A stretch of DNA of 64,000 nt, taken from the NCBI GenBank assembly GCA_028284705.1, contig JANQRE010000004.1:186001-250000 (forward strand), read 5' to 3'. The notes beneath the pieces were generated by a model. That model worked only from the letters and a program-made list of their open reading frames with translations, did no database searches and was not told the origin of the DNA. Shown here in pieces: positions 19,367-28,588 of this stretch. The position numbers and the translations under genes were made by a program. The stretch is from Paracoccaceae bacterium (GTDB taxonomy: Bacteria; Pseudomonadota; Alphaproteobacteria; Rhodobacterales; Rhodobacteraceae). Within the stretch, counting starts at the first letter, position 1. The number at the start of each line of letters is the position of its first letter.

Positions 19367-19601
19367 GACTGACAATCCGGCTGTAACTTTCGCACTCTGT
19401 GGGAGGAATTGCCACCGCTCAGAAGGCTGCGACGTGAAGTCTGAAGGTCAGGTCGCGGATGGTTAATCGAGCCCTTCACATTCAGTGCATCGATCTGGAA
19501 ACAATCCACTCCAAGCGCCAACATTGTCACGGCGCGGCCTCTTTTTCGTCACTTTCTCAAAATATGAAATTGTCGAGAATATTCGAAGTGGGGCAAAGGG
19601 C

Positions 19602-20300
19602 ATGATGGACGCGGAGTTTGACGCGTATGTTTCTGAATATGCTGACCAGCACAGTCAGAGCATTCGGCTGTCTGGCGAGCAGCCGGATTACTTTGCGGAT
19701 TACAAGATCCGTGAGTTGGCCCGTCTGACCTCGGTCTGGCAGTTCAAACAGCCCGATATTCTGGATTTCGGCAGCGGAATTGGGAACTCGATCCCTGCGT
19801 TCCGCAAGTATTTCCCCGAGGTCTCGACAACATCCTCCGATGTGTCTTCCAAAAGCCTCAAGGCCGCAGTCGAACGGCATGGCGCGCAAGAGACGCAGCT
19901 TCTGATCGCCGACGGTCAAATCCCCGCGGAGCCGTCGAGTTTCGACGTAGTGTTCACGGCATGCGTCTTTCATCACATTCCAGAGGAGGAGCATATCTCC
20001 TGGCTTGAGGAACTGCGCCGGGTCACGCGACCGGGCGGGCGGATCGTCGTGTTTGAACACAACCCCTTCAATCCGTTGACCCAACACGCGGTCAAGAATT
20101 GCCCGTTTGACGAAAATGCTGTGCTGATCAGGCCGTCCCAGATGCGCCAACGCCTAAAGCAGGCCGGATGGCAATCACCTCAAACGGATTACCACCTGTT
20201 CTTTCCGGCGGCACTTGCACGCCTCAGACCGCTTGAAGCCTATCTCCGCTGGTGTGGGATCGGCGCGCAATATGCGGCACATGCGGTGAAGGCATCATGA
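19602..20300 (+). CDS. SAM-dependent class I methyltransferase
   Basis: I choose the ATG pair at 19602/19605; the open frame extends to 19485 but those residues do not fit the fold. The SAM-binding motif ILDFGSGIGNS is followed by the acidic post-motif and a GGRIVVFEHNPFNP segment typical of Methyltransf_11/25 proteins. It is the first of four genes with 1-20 base overlaps that include GtrA and a GT2 glycosyltransferase, so its target is probably a sugar or lipid carrier of a surface glycan. Confidence 0.82.
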   Translation: MMDAEFDAYVSEYADQHSQSIRLSGEQPDYFADYKIRELARLTSVWQFKQPDILDFGSGIGNSIPAFRKYFPEVSTTSSDVSSKSLKAAVERHGAQETQLLIADGQIPAEPSSFDVVFTACVFHHIPEEEHISWLEELRRVTRPGGRIVVFEHNPFNPLTQHAVKNCPFDENAVLIRPSQMRQRLKQAGWQSPQTDYHLFFPAALARLRPLEAYLRWCGIGAQYAAHAVKAS

Positions 20301-20701
20301 GCGACGTTTCGATCCAAGACGATGCAAATTCGCTCTGGCGCCAGATTTGGCGCTACGGGCTGACGGGCATGGTCAACACCGGGGTGGGCCTTGCGGTGAT
20401 CCTGATCCTCCACATGGGCTTTGGCGCAGGGTTACTGATCTCCAACGCGGCGGGCTATGGGGTGGGACTTCTCATTGCGTTCACCCTCAACCGCGCCTGG
20501 ACCTTTGCCTCCAACGCCAATGTTGTGTCGAGCGGGCTTAAATTCGCGGCCCTTGTTGCCGTGGCCTTTGCCGTGAACATGGCCCTCATAACGTCGCTGC
20601 AGGCTGCCGCAGTTCCCTACGTCTTTGCCCAAATTTCGGGCGTCGCTGCCTATAGCGTCCTTGTCTTTGTCGGAGCGAAATATGTCGTATTCCCCCGTTG
20701 A
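20297..20701 (+). CDS. GtrA-family membrane protein
   Basis: ATG 20297 overlaps the methyltransferase stop (ATGA), giving 134 residues with four membrane helices. The GtrA family (PF04138) is thought to flip undecaprenyl-phosphate-linked sugars to the periplasmic face. The next gene is the matching DPM1/GtrB-like glycosyltransferase, a standard pairing. Confidence 0.88.
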   Translation: MSDVSIQDDANSLWRQIWRYGLTGMVNTGVGLAVILILHMGFGAGLLISNAAGYGVGLLIAFTLNRAWTFASNANVVSSGLKFAALVAVAFAVNMALITSLQAAAVPYVFAQISGVAAYSVLVFVGAKYVVFPR

Positions 20702-21722
20702 GTTCGTGAGCCGGGCGGAGGGTGCCCCGCGGCGTGCCCGTCCACACATGGCGCTCGTCATCCCGTGCCACAACGAGGCAGAGATGCTGCCAAAGCTGTT
20801 TGCGCGGCTTGAGCGGCTTGATGCGGACTTGCAGGCGGCAAGAGCGACCGTCGGGCCAATGGATGTCGTTCTTGTGGATGATGGGTCCACCGACGACACT
20901 TGGTCCTTAGTCGAAAGCGCGAAAACGAGTTTGGCCGTCACCGGCATTCGGCTGTCCCGAAACCACGGGCATCAGCACGCGTTGTTTGCCGGTTTGATGA
21001 ATGCAGATGCAGATGTGATCGTCAGCATGGATGCTGACCTCCAGGACGATCCCGACGCGATCAAGGACATGATCGCCGCCTATTCAAAAGGCGCGGAAGT
21101 TGTCTATGGCGTGCGCGGCTCCCGCGACACCGATACCTGGTTCAAGAGATGGTCAGCGCAGAAATACTATGGGCTCTTGTCGTCCATGGGCGTCGATCTG
21201 ATCCCAGATCACGCGGATTTCCGACTGATGAGCCGGAAGGCCCTGGAAACGCTTGCGGAGTTCGGGGAGACCAATCTGTTCCTGCGCGGTCTGGTGCGCC
21301 AGGTCGGGTTTCGATCTGAAACCGTCTACTATGATCGGGCAGAGCGGGCAGCGGGCGAGAGCAAATATCCGCTGCGCAAAATGATCGGTCTGGCTTTGGA
21401 AGGCGTCACCTCGTTTTCCATCCGTCCGCTGCGCATCATCACGATGCTTGGCTTCGCGATTGCTGGTCTCGCATTCCTCTTTACGCTTTACTCCATCATT
21501 GCCTGGGGTTTCGGTCAGACAATCACCGGCTGGACCTCAATTGTCGTGCCGATCTACTTGCTGGGTGGGGCGCATTTGATCGCACTCGGCGTCATCGGCG
21601 AATATATCGGCAAGATTTATCAGGAAACCAAACGCCGCCCACGGTTCATCATTGATCAGGTCGTTTCATCCGGCGCGGCCCGTTCCACAACGCCGATTGT
21701 GGCGCAGAAAGCGGCCTCCTAG
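20682..21722 (+). CDS. DPM1/GtrB-like family 2 glycosyltransferase
   Basis: ATG 20682, inside the end of the GtrA gene, gives 346 residues. The GT-A domain has VLVDDGSTDDTW and the DxD region MDADLQDDP, and a C-terminal pair of membrane helices is present (about residues 250-320). Such enzymes transfer glucose or another hexose from a nucleotide sugar to undecaprenyl phosphate. Together with GtrA and the large membrane protein downstream this forms a gtr-type glycan modification module. Confidence 0.9.
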   Translation: MSYSPVEFVSRAEGAPRRARPHMALVIPCHNEAEMLPKLFARLERLDADLQAARATVGPMDVVLVDDGSTDDTWSLVESAKTSLAVTGIRLSRNHGHQHALFAGLMNADADVIVSMDADLQDDPDAIKDMIAAYSKGAEVVYGVRGSRDTDTWFKRWSAQKYYGLLSSMGVDLIPDHADFRLMSRKALETLAEFGETNLFLRGLVRQVGFRSETVYYDRAERAAGESKYPLRKMIGLALEGVTSFSIRPLRIITMLGFAIAGLAFLFTLYSIIAWGFGQTITGWTSIVVPIYLLGGAHLIALGVIGEYIGKIYQETKRRPRFIIDQVVSSGAARSTTPIVAQKAAS

Positions 21723-23284
21723 TGGCGCTGACCGAAGCAGTCATGCCAAAGCGTGAGCGCAAGGCGGGTCTTGCGTCTTGGGTGCCGCTGCTTGGCTTCG
21801 GTTTCATGGTTGCGATGGGCCTCTGGCCAATTCTCGCGCACACCTATCTTCCGCTGATTGATCTGCCCAATCACATCGCGCGTCACCATATCGCGGCGCA
21901 TGGCGACGGTCCGCTGGCCCAATACTACACCTATACGTTCTCTCTGGTGCCGAACTCGGCCGTGGACCTTCTTTGGCGTTTCACAGGACAGGCCGGTGAT
22001 CCGGTCCTCTTCTCGAACCGCATCATGGCGCTTTATGCCGTGCTGTTTGTCAGCGCCACGATGATATTGGCTCGGGTGCTCTGGGGCAGGTGGACCGGCT
22101 GGTCAGCCGTCGTTGGCATTGTCACCTTCAGTGGGCCGTTTTTCTGGGGGTTTCAAAACTTCATTTTTTCTGTGCCGTTTTGCCTGCTTGGCTTGGCGCT
22201 TTGGCTCCTGCTGGAAGATCGCAAGCGCGCCCGTTTGCTGGTTTTTTTCGCCTTTGCGGCGATGCTCTATCTCATGCATTTCTTCGCTTTTGCGATCCTG
22301 TGCATCGCTGTTTTCGGGCGAGAGGCTCAGGTTCAACTTGAGGACAAGGGACCGCTCAGCCGGAGATTTGGCCTTTTGGTCCTGAACATGCTGCCCTTTG
22401 CGGTTCCAGTATTCTGGTTGGCGCTCAACATTCTCACCGGACCGGAAACACCGGCGGGCACGCGCACAGAGTTCGGCGAACTGATCAACCGGTTCGGGGC
22501 CGTGACATCACCGTTCATGGCCTGGAATACCGAGAGCATGCCGCAGATCAATTTGATCGGCTATCTCGCCGCAGGATTTTTGGCGCTTTGTTTTGCGACG
22601 CTGTTCTGGAAACGGGGCCCGCATCTGGTCCTTCACCGCAAACTGAGAGGCGCGGTCGTGGTGCTGACCCTCGCCACGCTCCTGGCTCCGATTTGGTTAA
22701 ACGGGGTCGCGCTGGTCCATATTCGTGTGCCGCTTGTTCTTCTGGCCGTCTTGTTCGCAGCGACCTGTTGGCAGGGTCTCAATCAACGTCAGCTTGTGGT
22801 GTTGTCGCTCATTGTCGCAATGCTTGTCGGCGCGCGCAGCTTCTACGTCGAACGGTTCATCGCGCGATACGACCACGACATACGCACCCTTCTCGACATG
22901 GCCGAGGTTCTGCCCGCGGGCGCCCGTGTCCTGCCGGTGCGCGGCCCGGGTCTGCAGGAGGATTATCGGCTGTCGCACGCTCAAGCATATCTGGTGGCAA
23001 AGCGGGATGTGTTTGTCCCGACCTTGTTTCAAGGCGTTCACGCCATTCAGGTAAACCCGGATTGGTCGGAATATGCGCATCCAGCGCTCTTTGCCGTCGA
23101 TCTGCGGCTTGTTCTTCGTCAGGAAACCAATCCAATCCCCGAAGACGTCCCGTTCCTCGAAGATTGGGAACAGAAGTTCACCCATGTGCTCTTGCTGGAT
23201 CGCGACACCAACGACATTCACACCGACCCGCGCCTGTCGCAGATAGCGCAGGCCGGTCGGTTTACGCTTTATCGCGTCGAATAA
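21722..23284 (+). CDS. Large polytopic membrane protein, probable third component of the gtr-type module
   Basis: A GTG at 21722 shares one base with the stop of the glycosyltransferase. The 520-residue protein has about ten hydrophobic segments and a soluble C-terminal part of about 120 residues. The first periplasmic loop holds LPLIDLPNHIARHH, whose acidic residue near the first helix recalls GT-C fold glycosyltransferases (first-loop D/E). The family is not recognised with certainty. Transfer of the flipped lipid-linked sugar to a surface glycan is the likely role. Confidence 0.65.
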   Translation: MALTEAVMPKRERKAGLASWVPLLGFGFMVAMGLWPILAHTYLPLIDLPNHIARHHIAAHGDGPLAQYYTYTFSLVPNSAVDLLWRFTGQAGDPVLFSNRIMALYAVLFVSATMILARVLWGRWTGWSAVVGIVTFSGPFFWGFQNFIFSVPFCLLGLALWLLLEDRKRARLLVFFAFAAMLYLMHFFAFAILCIAVFGREAQVQLEDKGPLSRRFGLLVLNMLPFAVPVFWLALNILTGPETPAGTRTEFGELINRFGAVTSPFMAWNTESMPQINLIGYLAAGFLALCFATLFWKRGPHLVLHRKLRGAVVVLTLATLLAPIWLNGVALVHIRVPLVLLAVLFAATCWQGLNQRQLVVLSLIVAMLVGARSFYVERFIARYDHDIRTLLDMAEVLPAGARVLPVRGPGLQEDYRLSHAQAYLVAKRDVFVPTLFQGVHAIQVNPDWSEYAHPALFAVDLRLVLRQETNPIPEDVPFLEDWEQKFTHVLLLDRDTNDIHTDPRLSQIAQAGRFTLYRVE

Positions 23285-23341
23285 ATCCTTCCCCGCTCAA
23301 TCTGACGACAGCGCTCCTTTCAATTCGAAGAGCGGACCTAG

Positions 23342-26300
23342 CTAGCTGATCGGGTTGTCACTGGGGTTCAGGTCGAGCCCAATGATAAGGGGATCATGGT
23401 CCGACGACGCAAACTGGCTGCCTTCGAAGAAGGCCGGATTGTTGAACACCGAATTGTAATTGAGCAAATCCGGCTCATCGGCATTGATATGCCATTCCGT
23501 GACCCCGGTGACCATGTCTGCGATATCGTCTGACGCAATGGCGTGATCCAGCGCGCCTTGCTGACCGTCAAAGACGAAGCTGTAGGCCTCTTCCTGTCCA
23601 ATGAACTCGTCGATCAGGTCCACAAGATCGGGATCATCGGTCAATGTCTGAACCGGGTCTTCCTGTGCATAGGCATTCAAATCGCCCAGGATCAGGAAGT
23701 CGCTGACACCGCCACCATTATACTCTGTCTCGATCCAGTTCTGAACTTCAGCCGCCGCGTCAGCGCGCACTTGGTTCCAGAACCCTTGCCCGTCGCCCTG
23801 ATCATAGTTGGGGTCGTTGATCAAAGCGTCGATATCGGCCTGGGTGATGCCGGTCCCGCCATTGTCGAGATAGTCCTGCGCCGCTTCGACCAAGTCCTGA
23901 AGGCCGCTGTCCCCCTTGGATTTGAAGTGGTTCGACACGATAGTGAAGGTCTCGCCGGTTTCGGGGTCTTCGAACGTTGCCGCTATAGCAGGGCGGTTGC
24001 GCTGGAAGTCCTCCAACTGATCACCAGGAGGCACCACCGCGTTTAGGACCTCCGCCAGAGCAAAGGTCGTATCGGCGGAGGTTTCATCGAAGACGAGGAA
24101 CTCCGCATGCAGCAGATTGACCGAGGTGCTGTCATAGATGATCCCGGTCGTGATCGCATCCGTTCCGATAAAGCCCGCATCTGCTGTCGGATCGACAAAG
24201 GCATAATCCGCGCTGGAGCCCGTCGCCGCCGCCTCGGCATTCAGGGCATCCACGAGGGCGTCGATGGCTGATCCCTCGCCGAAGCCGCCGTTTTCGATCT
24301 CTTGCAGGGCAAAGACCTCAGCGCCGGTGCCAAAGAAGGCTTCCACAAGCTTTTCGGTCTGGCGTTCGAGGTCTTCCGGGGTCGACGCACCGCGCGGATT
24401 GGCGCCATTGGGTCCTGACGTGCCTTCGCCGCGCAGGGTGGTGAAGTAGTTCAACACATTGATCGACGCGACCTGAAGGTCGCCGCCCACATCCGCGGGC
24501 TCATCCGGGCGAGCGCCGGAATTCGTGCTTTCATCGATATTCAATTGGCCTTCGACGAGCATCCGGTAATCCCCAAAGCCGAACGACATGACGCCGGAGA
24601 CGGGGCCGTCGATCTCCGACCCGAGCCGCACAGTTGGACCATCTTCGGTAAAGGTATCGCCAGCATCGAGATATCCGTTCCCGTTGTCGCCCGCAGAGTC
24701 ATTGGCGATGTAGAGAAACTCATCGGGGTTTTGCGCCGAAACTCCATCGTCGATGAGCAGTCGGTTATTCGCGTTGAACTCGCTCAGAGCTTCGATTTCG
24801 GCTTGCTCTGTCTGGGCATCAAAAAGCTGGGTGGGTTGCGTCTGCGTCCCGGCGGAGACGGTGATTTCCCCGAAGCGATCGAAGTTGAAATTCTCGATGA
24901 TGGTGAGTTCTTCGCCCTCGATCCCGCTTTCCAGCGTGAAGCGCATGCCTTCGATGGCCTCGAAATTCTGTTCCGTTCCATCGAGATAAATCGCAGCAGC
25001 GCTTGGCAGGGCGTTGCCGGAAGAGGCGATGCGCATCGCGGTCATATCGATCTGTGTTTCGCCGAAGAATTCTTCGACCGAGCCACGCACCAGAACCTCA
25101 TCGCCAACCGCAGGAGGGTTATCTCCCCCGGTGAAGACAAAGATCCCCTCGGATGTCAGATCATTGCCATCGTTGTCGGCATCCTCCTCCTGAATGAAGA
25201 ACCCGTCCTCGGTGATCATCGTGACGATGGCCCGCACGGTTACGACCTGATCGACCAAATCACTTTCGGCCCCGTCGCCTTGGATCTCCGAGATCAAGGT
25301 AACGTCATCATCGTCAAGCACCTGAACGCTCGCCGAGCCGGTCTCGATGTCACCACCAACCGGGTTCGAGAGGGTCACCTCCAGACTTTCGTCATCCTCA
25401 ATCGCGAAATCGCCATTGATGTCGATTGTGAAAGTCGCGGAGGTCTGGCCTGGCGCGAAGTTAATTGTGCCGCTGGTGACAATGCTGCCGATCTCACTGT
25501 CTTCGAGATCACCGCCGATGGTAAAATCGACGCTTCCGGCTTCGCTGACATCGCCGGACCGGGTGACCTCGAAGGTGAAGCCGGTGGTGCCCTCGTCCCC
25601 CTCAAACGTATCTTCACTCACCGCCGCGATGGAGAACCCGGTCTCGGCAGGCGTGGTCGGCAGAGCTTCATTGGCAGCACCGGAGGTTGACGCAGCGGCG
25701 GCGTTCCACGATCCGTCATTTGCGCGTTGCAGCGATTGCCCAACCGGCGTATCGGAGGGTTCGCTGACCCCGATATCCGTCGAGGTTAAGCCGTTTGCAG
25801 CGCCTTCGGTGGCGGTGAAGCTTCCTTCATAGCTCAGGAATTCCAGAACCGTTCCGTTGTCGATCAGGGCAAGACCGTCGGGAGCGCCGTTCTGGATGCC
25901 CGATGCTGTGATGACGTAGTAGTCATAAAGCGCATCGCTGGACATGGTTGCAGCGGATAGCGGCAACGAAAGGTATTCCGTGCCGTTATTGCCATTGTGG
26001 AACTCAACAGACATGCCCGAGACATCGGTGCCCAGATCGACGCGGATTTCGACAAATTCACCGGCATCCGCGCCGGTGTTGTCATAATGAAGCTCATTGA
26101 TCCGCGCATAGCTCGGTCCGCTCGGCGGGGGTGCACTCCCAGTATTCTCTGTGCCCGGCGTCTCGTCACTTGGTCCGCTCCAGCTATCACCTTCGCCCCG
26201 TTGGAGCGATTGGCCGTCGGGCGTGCTGCTCGTCTCGCTGACACCGATATCGGCGGATGTCAGACCACTCGCCGTGCCGCTCGTCGCCGTGAAGCTGCCC

Positions 26301-27598
26301 TCATAGCTCAGGAATTCGATGACTTCGCCGTTTTCAATCAGGGCAAGGCCATCGGGGCCACCATTCTGAATGCCCGGCGTGAGAACAACGTAGTAATCAT
26401 AGGTGCCATCGGTCCCTGTTGGCGGCTCACTGAGAGTGAACGTGTTGTAGCGCGCGCCATTACTGCCGTTGTAAAGCTCAATCGACAGGCCCGAGACATC
26501 CGCCCCGGCCTCAACCCGGATCTCCACAAACTCACCGACATCGCTGCCACTGTTGTCATAGTGAATTTCGTTGATCCGCGGCTGGATCGCCTCGCCGGCG
26601 CGCTCAATCTCGATGGCAATGTCCTGGGTGACGAACCCGCCGTCACCATCGCTCAGCTGAACCTGGACGTCATAGATATTGTCCATGCCCTGATCCATCG
26701 GGGTCGCGAACGCAGGCACGCTCACAAAGCTCAGCATCCCGGTGGTCTCATCAATGGTAAAGAGGGATGCGTCGGCACCGCCTGAAATCGAGAAGATCAG
26801 GTCGTCGCTGTCCACATCCTGGGTCGCGATGACCACAGCAACATCCTGATTGCCCTCAAGCAGGCTGGCACGGTCGACGGCAAAAAGGGCAGGGGCATCG
26901 TTCTGGCCTTCAACCGTGACCGTGACCGTCGCGGTATCGGTGCCGCCATTGCCGTCATCGACAGTGTAGGTAAAGGTATCGGTGACCGTCTCGCCCGTAC
27001 CAAGCGCGTCGAACATATCGCCCGGATCATAGACGATCTCGCCGCCGACCAGGGAAACCGAGACCCCTTGCGCGCTGGTCCCCGAGACCGCGACGATTTC
27101 AATCGTGTCACCGTCAAAGTCTTGGTCATTGGCAAGAAGCGCCGCGGCACTGAAGGTCGCCCCGTTCTCTTCGGAGGTCACCTCATCGTCGCCGGCCAAA
27201 ACCGCGTTGTTCGTGCCATCGAGAAACAGCGTGTAGTCATCCGCTTCGAAATAAAGCGCCTCGACACTGAAGAGCTTGTCGCGCCCGGCATCTTCGACAT
27301 CCGGGGTCACCGAGGTCACGACGGTCGGTGCCCACCATGGCCCACGTTGAATGTCGTAATCATTGATCGATCCGGCATATATGGCGGTGTCGAAACCCCA
27401 ACCGCCAAAGACGCGGTCATTCCCGGCGCCCGCATTTATCCTGTCATTGCCTGATCCGGCAAAAATCAGGTCACGCCCCGCGCCGGTCGAGATGATGTCA
27501 TCGCCGCCAAAGGCAAATACGACGTCCCGCCGATCGGTTCCGATCAGCTCATTGGATTGGTTGTCTCCGAAGATGAAATTTCGTGAAAAACGGCCCAC
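23342..27598 (-). CDS. ExeM/NucH-like extracellular endonuclease, multidomain
   Basis: The 1418-residue protein starts at GTG 27598 behind GAGG. Domains in order: RTX-like calcium repeats (about 30-70), a cadherin/VCBS-like region (130-232) and a second cadherin-like domain (233-335), two tandem lamin-tail domains (337-490 and 497-645), Calx-beta (655-763), a nuclease-associated OB-fold region (about 765-1020), and an endonuclease/exonuclease/phosphatase domain (1040-1410). The EEP motifs include ALQEIENGG, NHFKSKGDSG, LGDLNAYAQEDP and SSDHDP. There is no Sec signal peptide; type I secretion is likely but the RTX repeats are N-terminal. It probably degrades extracellular DNA. Confidence 0.9.
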   Translation of the reverse strand: MGRFSRNFIFGDNQSNELIGTDRRDVVFAFGGDDIISTGAGRDLIFAGSGNDRINAGAGNDRVFGGWGFDTAIYAGSINDYDIQRGPWWAPTVVTSVTPDVEDAGRDKLFSVEALYFEADDYTLFLDGTNNAVLAGDDEVTSEENGATFSAAALLANDQDFDGDTIEIVAVSGTSAQGVSVSLVGGEIVYDPGDMFDALGTGETVTDTFTYTVDDGNGGTDTATVTVTVEGQNDAPALFAVDRASLLEGNQDVAVVIATQDVDSDDLIFSISGGADASLFTIDETTGMLSFVSVPAFATPMDQGMDNIYDVQVQLSDGDGGFVTQDIAIEIERAGEAIQPRINEIHYDNSGSDVGEFVEIRVEAGADVSGLSIELYNGSNGARYNTFTLSEPPTGTDGTYDYYVVLTPGIQNGGPDGLALIENGEVIEFLSYEGSFTATSGTASGLTSADIGVSETSSTPDGQSLQRGEGDSWSGPSDETPGTENTGSAPPPSGPSYARINELHYDNTGADAGEFVEIRVDLGTDVSGMSVEFHNGNNGTEYLSLPLSAATMSSDALYDYYVITASGIQNGAPDGLALIDNGTVLEFLSYEGSFTATEGAANGLTSTDIGVSEPSDTPVGQSLQRANDGSWNAAAASTSGAANEALPTTPAETGFSIAAVSEDTFEGDEGTTGFTFEVTRSGDVSEAGSVDFTIGGDLEDSEIGSIVTSGTINFAPGQTSATFTIDINGDFAIEDDESLEVTLSNPVGGDIETGSASVQVLDDDDVTLISEIQGDGAESDLVDQVVTVRAIVTMITEDGFFIQEEDADNDGNDLTSEGIFVFTGGDNPPAVGDEVLVRGSVEEFFGETQIDMTAMRIASSGNALPSAAAIYLDGTEQNFEAIEGMRFTLESGIEGEELTIIENFNFDRFGEITVSAGTQTQPTQLFDAQTEQAEIEALSEFNANNRLLIDDGVSAQNPDEFLYIANDSAGDNGNGYLDAGDTFTEDGPTVRLGSEIDGPVSGVMSFGFGDYRMLVEGQLNIDESTNSGARPDEPADVGGDLQVASINVLNYFTTLRGEGTSGPNGANPRGASTPEDLERQTEKLVEAFFGTGAEVFALQEIENGGFGEGSAIDALVDALNAEAAATGSSADYAFVDPTADAGFIGTDAITTGIIYDSTSVNLLHAEFLVFDETSADTTFALAEVLNAVVPPGDQLEDFQRNRPAIAATFEDPETGETFTIVSNHFKSKGDSGLQDLVEAAQDYLDNGGTGITQADIDALINDPNYDQGDGQGFWNQVRADAAAEVQNWIETEYNGGGVSDFLILGDLNAYAQEDPVQTLTDDPDLVDLIDEFIGQEEAYSFVFDGQQGALDHAIASDDIADMVTGVTEWHINADEPDLLNYNSVFNNPAFFEGSQFASSDHDPLIIGLDLNPSDNPIS
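25660..26581 (-). repeat. Tandem lamin-tail domain duplication inside the nuclease gene
   Basis: Two coding units of about 470 bp encode near-identical domains. Shared stretches are RINE(I/L)HYDN(S/T)G, GEFVEIRV, LSYEGSFTAT and (S/T)DIGVSE. The first covers about residues 340-490 and the second 497-645. This is an internal gene duplication. Confidence 0.85.
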
Positions 27599-27874
27599 AC
27601 TAAATCCTCATTTTGAAATTGGAATCTGATCAAAGCTCTCATCGCATCGATTTGTGTCAAATTTGATTCCGCCTGTGCTTTGGCGCCGGTTTCAATGGGC
27701 GGCCCAGGCGAACACTGAGAAAGACTTAAAATACTGCGCTGCGGTTCGTCGATCCGCGCACGCAAGTGCAGTTACGAACTTCTAGAGGGTTAGCACAAAG
27801 CAGTTTCGATGCAACCAGCCTCGATCACGTTGAGACTGCTGGTGCTTCGATACCGATTTTGGAGGGCTTCCTAA

Positions 27875-27949
27875 TGGAGCGGGCGATGAGATTCGAACTC
27901 ACGACCCTAACCTTGGCAAGGTTATGCTCTACCCCTGAGCTACGCCCGC
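27875..27949 (-). tRNA. tRNA-Gly(GCC)
   Basis: The minus strand reads GCGGGCGTAGCTCAGGGGTA at its 5' end, then an anticodon arm with CTTGCCAAG (anticodon GCC), a T arm GTTCGAATC and the acceptor end CGCCCGC-TCCA. The acceptor stem GCGGGCG pairs with CGCCCGC. The CCA is encoded. The molecule is 75 bases with no extra arm, standard for bacterial tRNA-Gly. Confidence 0.96.
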
Positions 27950-28100
27950 ATCCTTAGGTAGCGAGTGACTTAGCGATCCATGCCTGATCTCGCAAGAGAG
28001 AAAACGCCCGGAAAGGTGAAAAAGTCGCGACCGCAAGATTGCGTTGGTAGCGGCGGCATGGCACCGTTTCCGCAAATCGATCTCATCAGCGGAGAGACGC

Positions 28101-28274
28101 ATGTTCCGGACAAAACTCGCCCTAATCGGCGTCGCGTTGGCCATCCTGGCTGGCTGCGAGGCGACCCCTGTGTTCGATCCGGCCAACTATTACAGTGCCT
28201 CGCGCTACTATGAGGGTCCGCTTCCGACCGAGAAGCGTTTCTGGGATGTCGGCTTGAAAGACGCGGCGAATTAA
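28101..28274 (+). CDS. Small lipoprotein
   Basis: ATG 28101 behind GGAGAG gives a 57-residue protein with a lipoprotein signal (LAILAGC, cysteine at about residue 17). The mature part has no recognisable domain; the tail is tyrosine-rich (NYYSASRYYEG). The open frame could begin at 28044, but the signal peptide fixes the start. The stop overlaps that of the convergent gene by 4 bp. Confidence 0.75.
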   Translation: MFRTKLALIGVALAILAGCEATPVFDPANYYSASRYYEGPLPTEKRFWDVGLKDAAN

Positions 28275-28570
28275 AGCTCGATGCCCTCGTCAGCGGGCGG
28301 CTCTTGTTTCAGTTCTTCGGGGGTCTTCCGGCGGATGATGATGTCGCCATTGGGCAGAACTTCGGGCGGGTGATAGCCGCGCAGACCTTCCAGCCGCTCA
28401 GCCAGATCCTCCATCATCGGCTCCAACTCATCCGCAAAACCTTCCAGCAGTTTGCGCATGCCCTCGGCGAACTCGTTTAAGCCTTCGAGATAGGGCTCAG
28501 GCTTGGTCTCCTCCGCCACAGCAGGGCTCGCCAGACTAACGGCGATCAAAGCAGGAATAAGCGCTTTCAT
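28271..28570 (-). CDS. Small periplasmic protein, acidic and helical
   Basis: The 99-residue protein has a signal peptide ending ASPAVAEE. Residues 30-65 are a glutamate/leucine-rich amphipathic helix (EFAEGMRKLLEGFADELEP), followed by a proline-rich acidic tail. It lies 18 bases after the EEP hydrolase and probably shares its transcript. I do not recognise a function. Confidence 0.72.
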   Translation of the reverse strand: MKALIPALIAVSLASPAVAEETKPEPYLEGLNEFAEGMRKLLEGFADELEPMMEDLAERLEGLRGYHPPEVLPNGDIIIRRKTPEELKQEPPADEGIEL

Positions 28571-28588
28571 GGCTCCAATATGGGGAAA

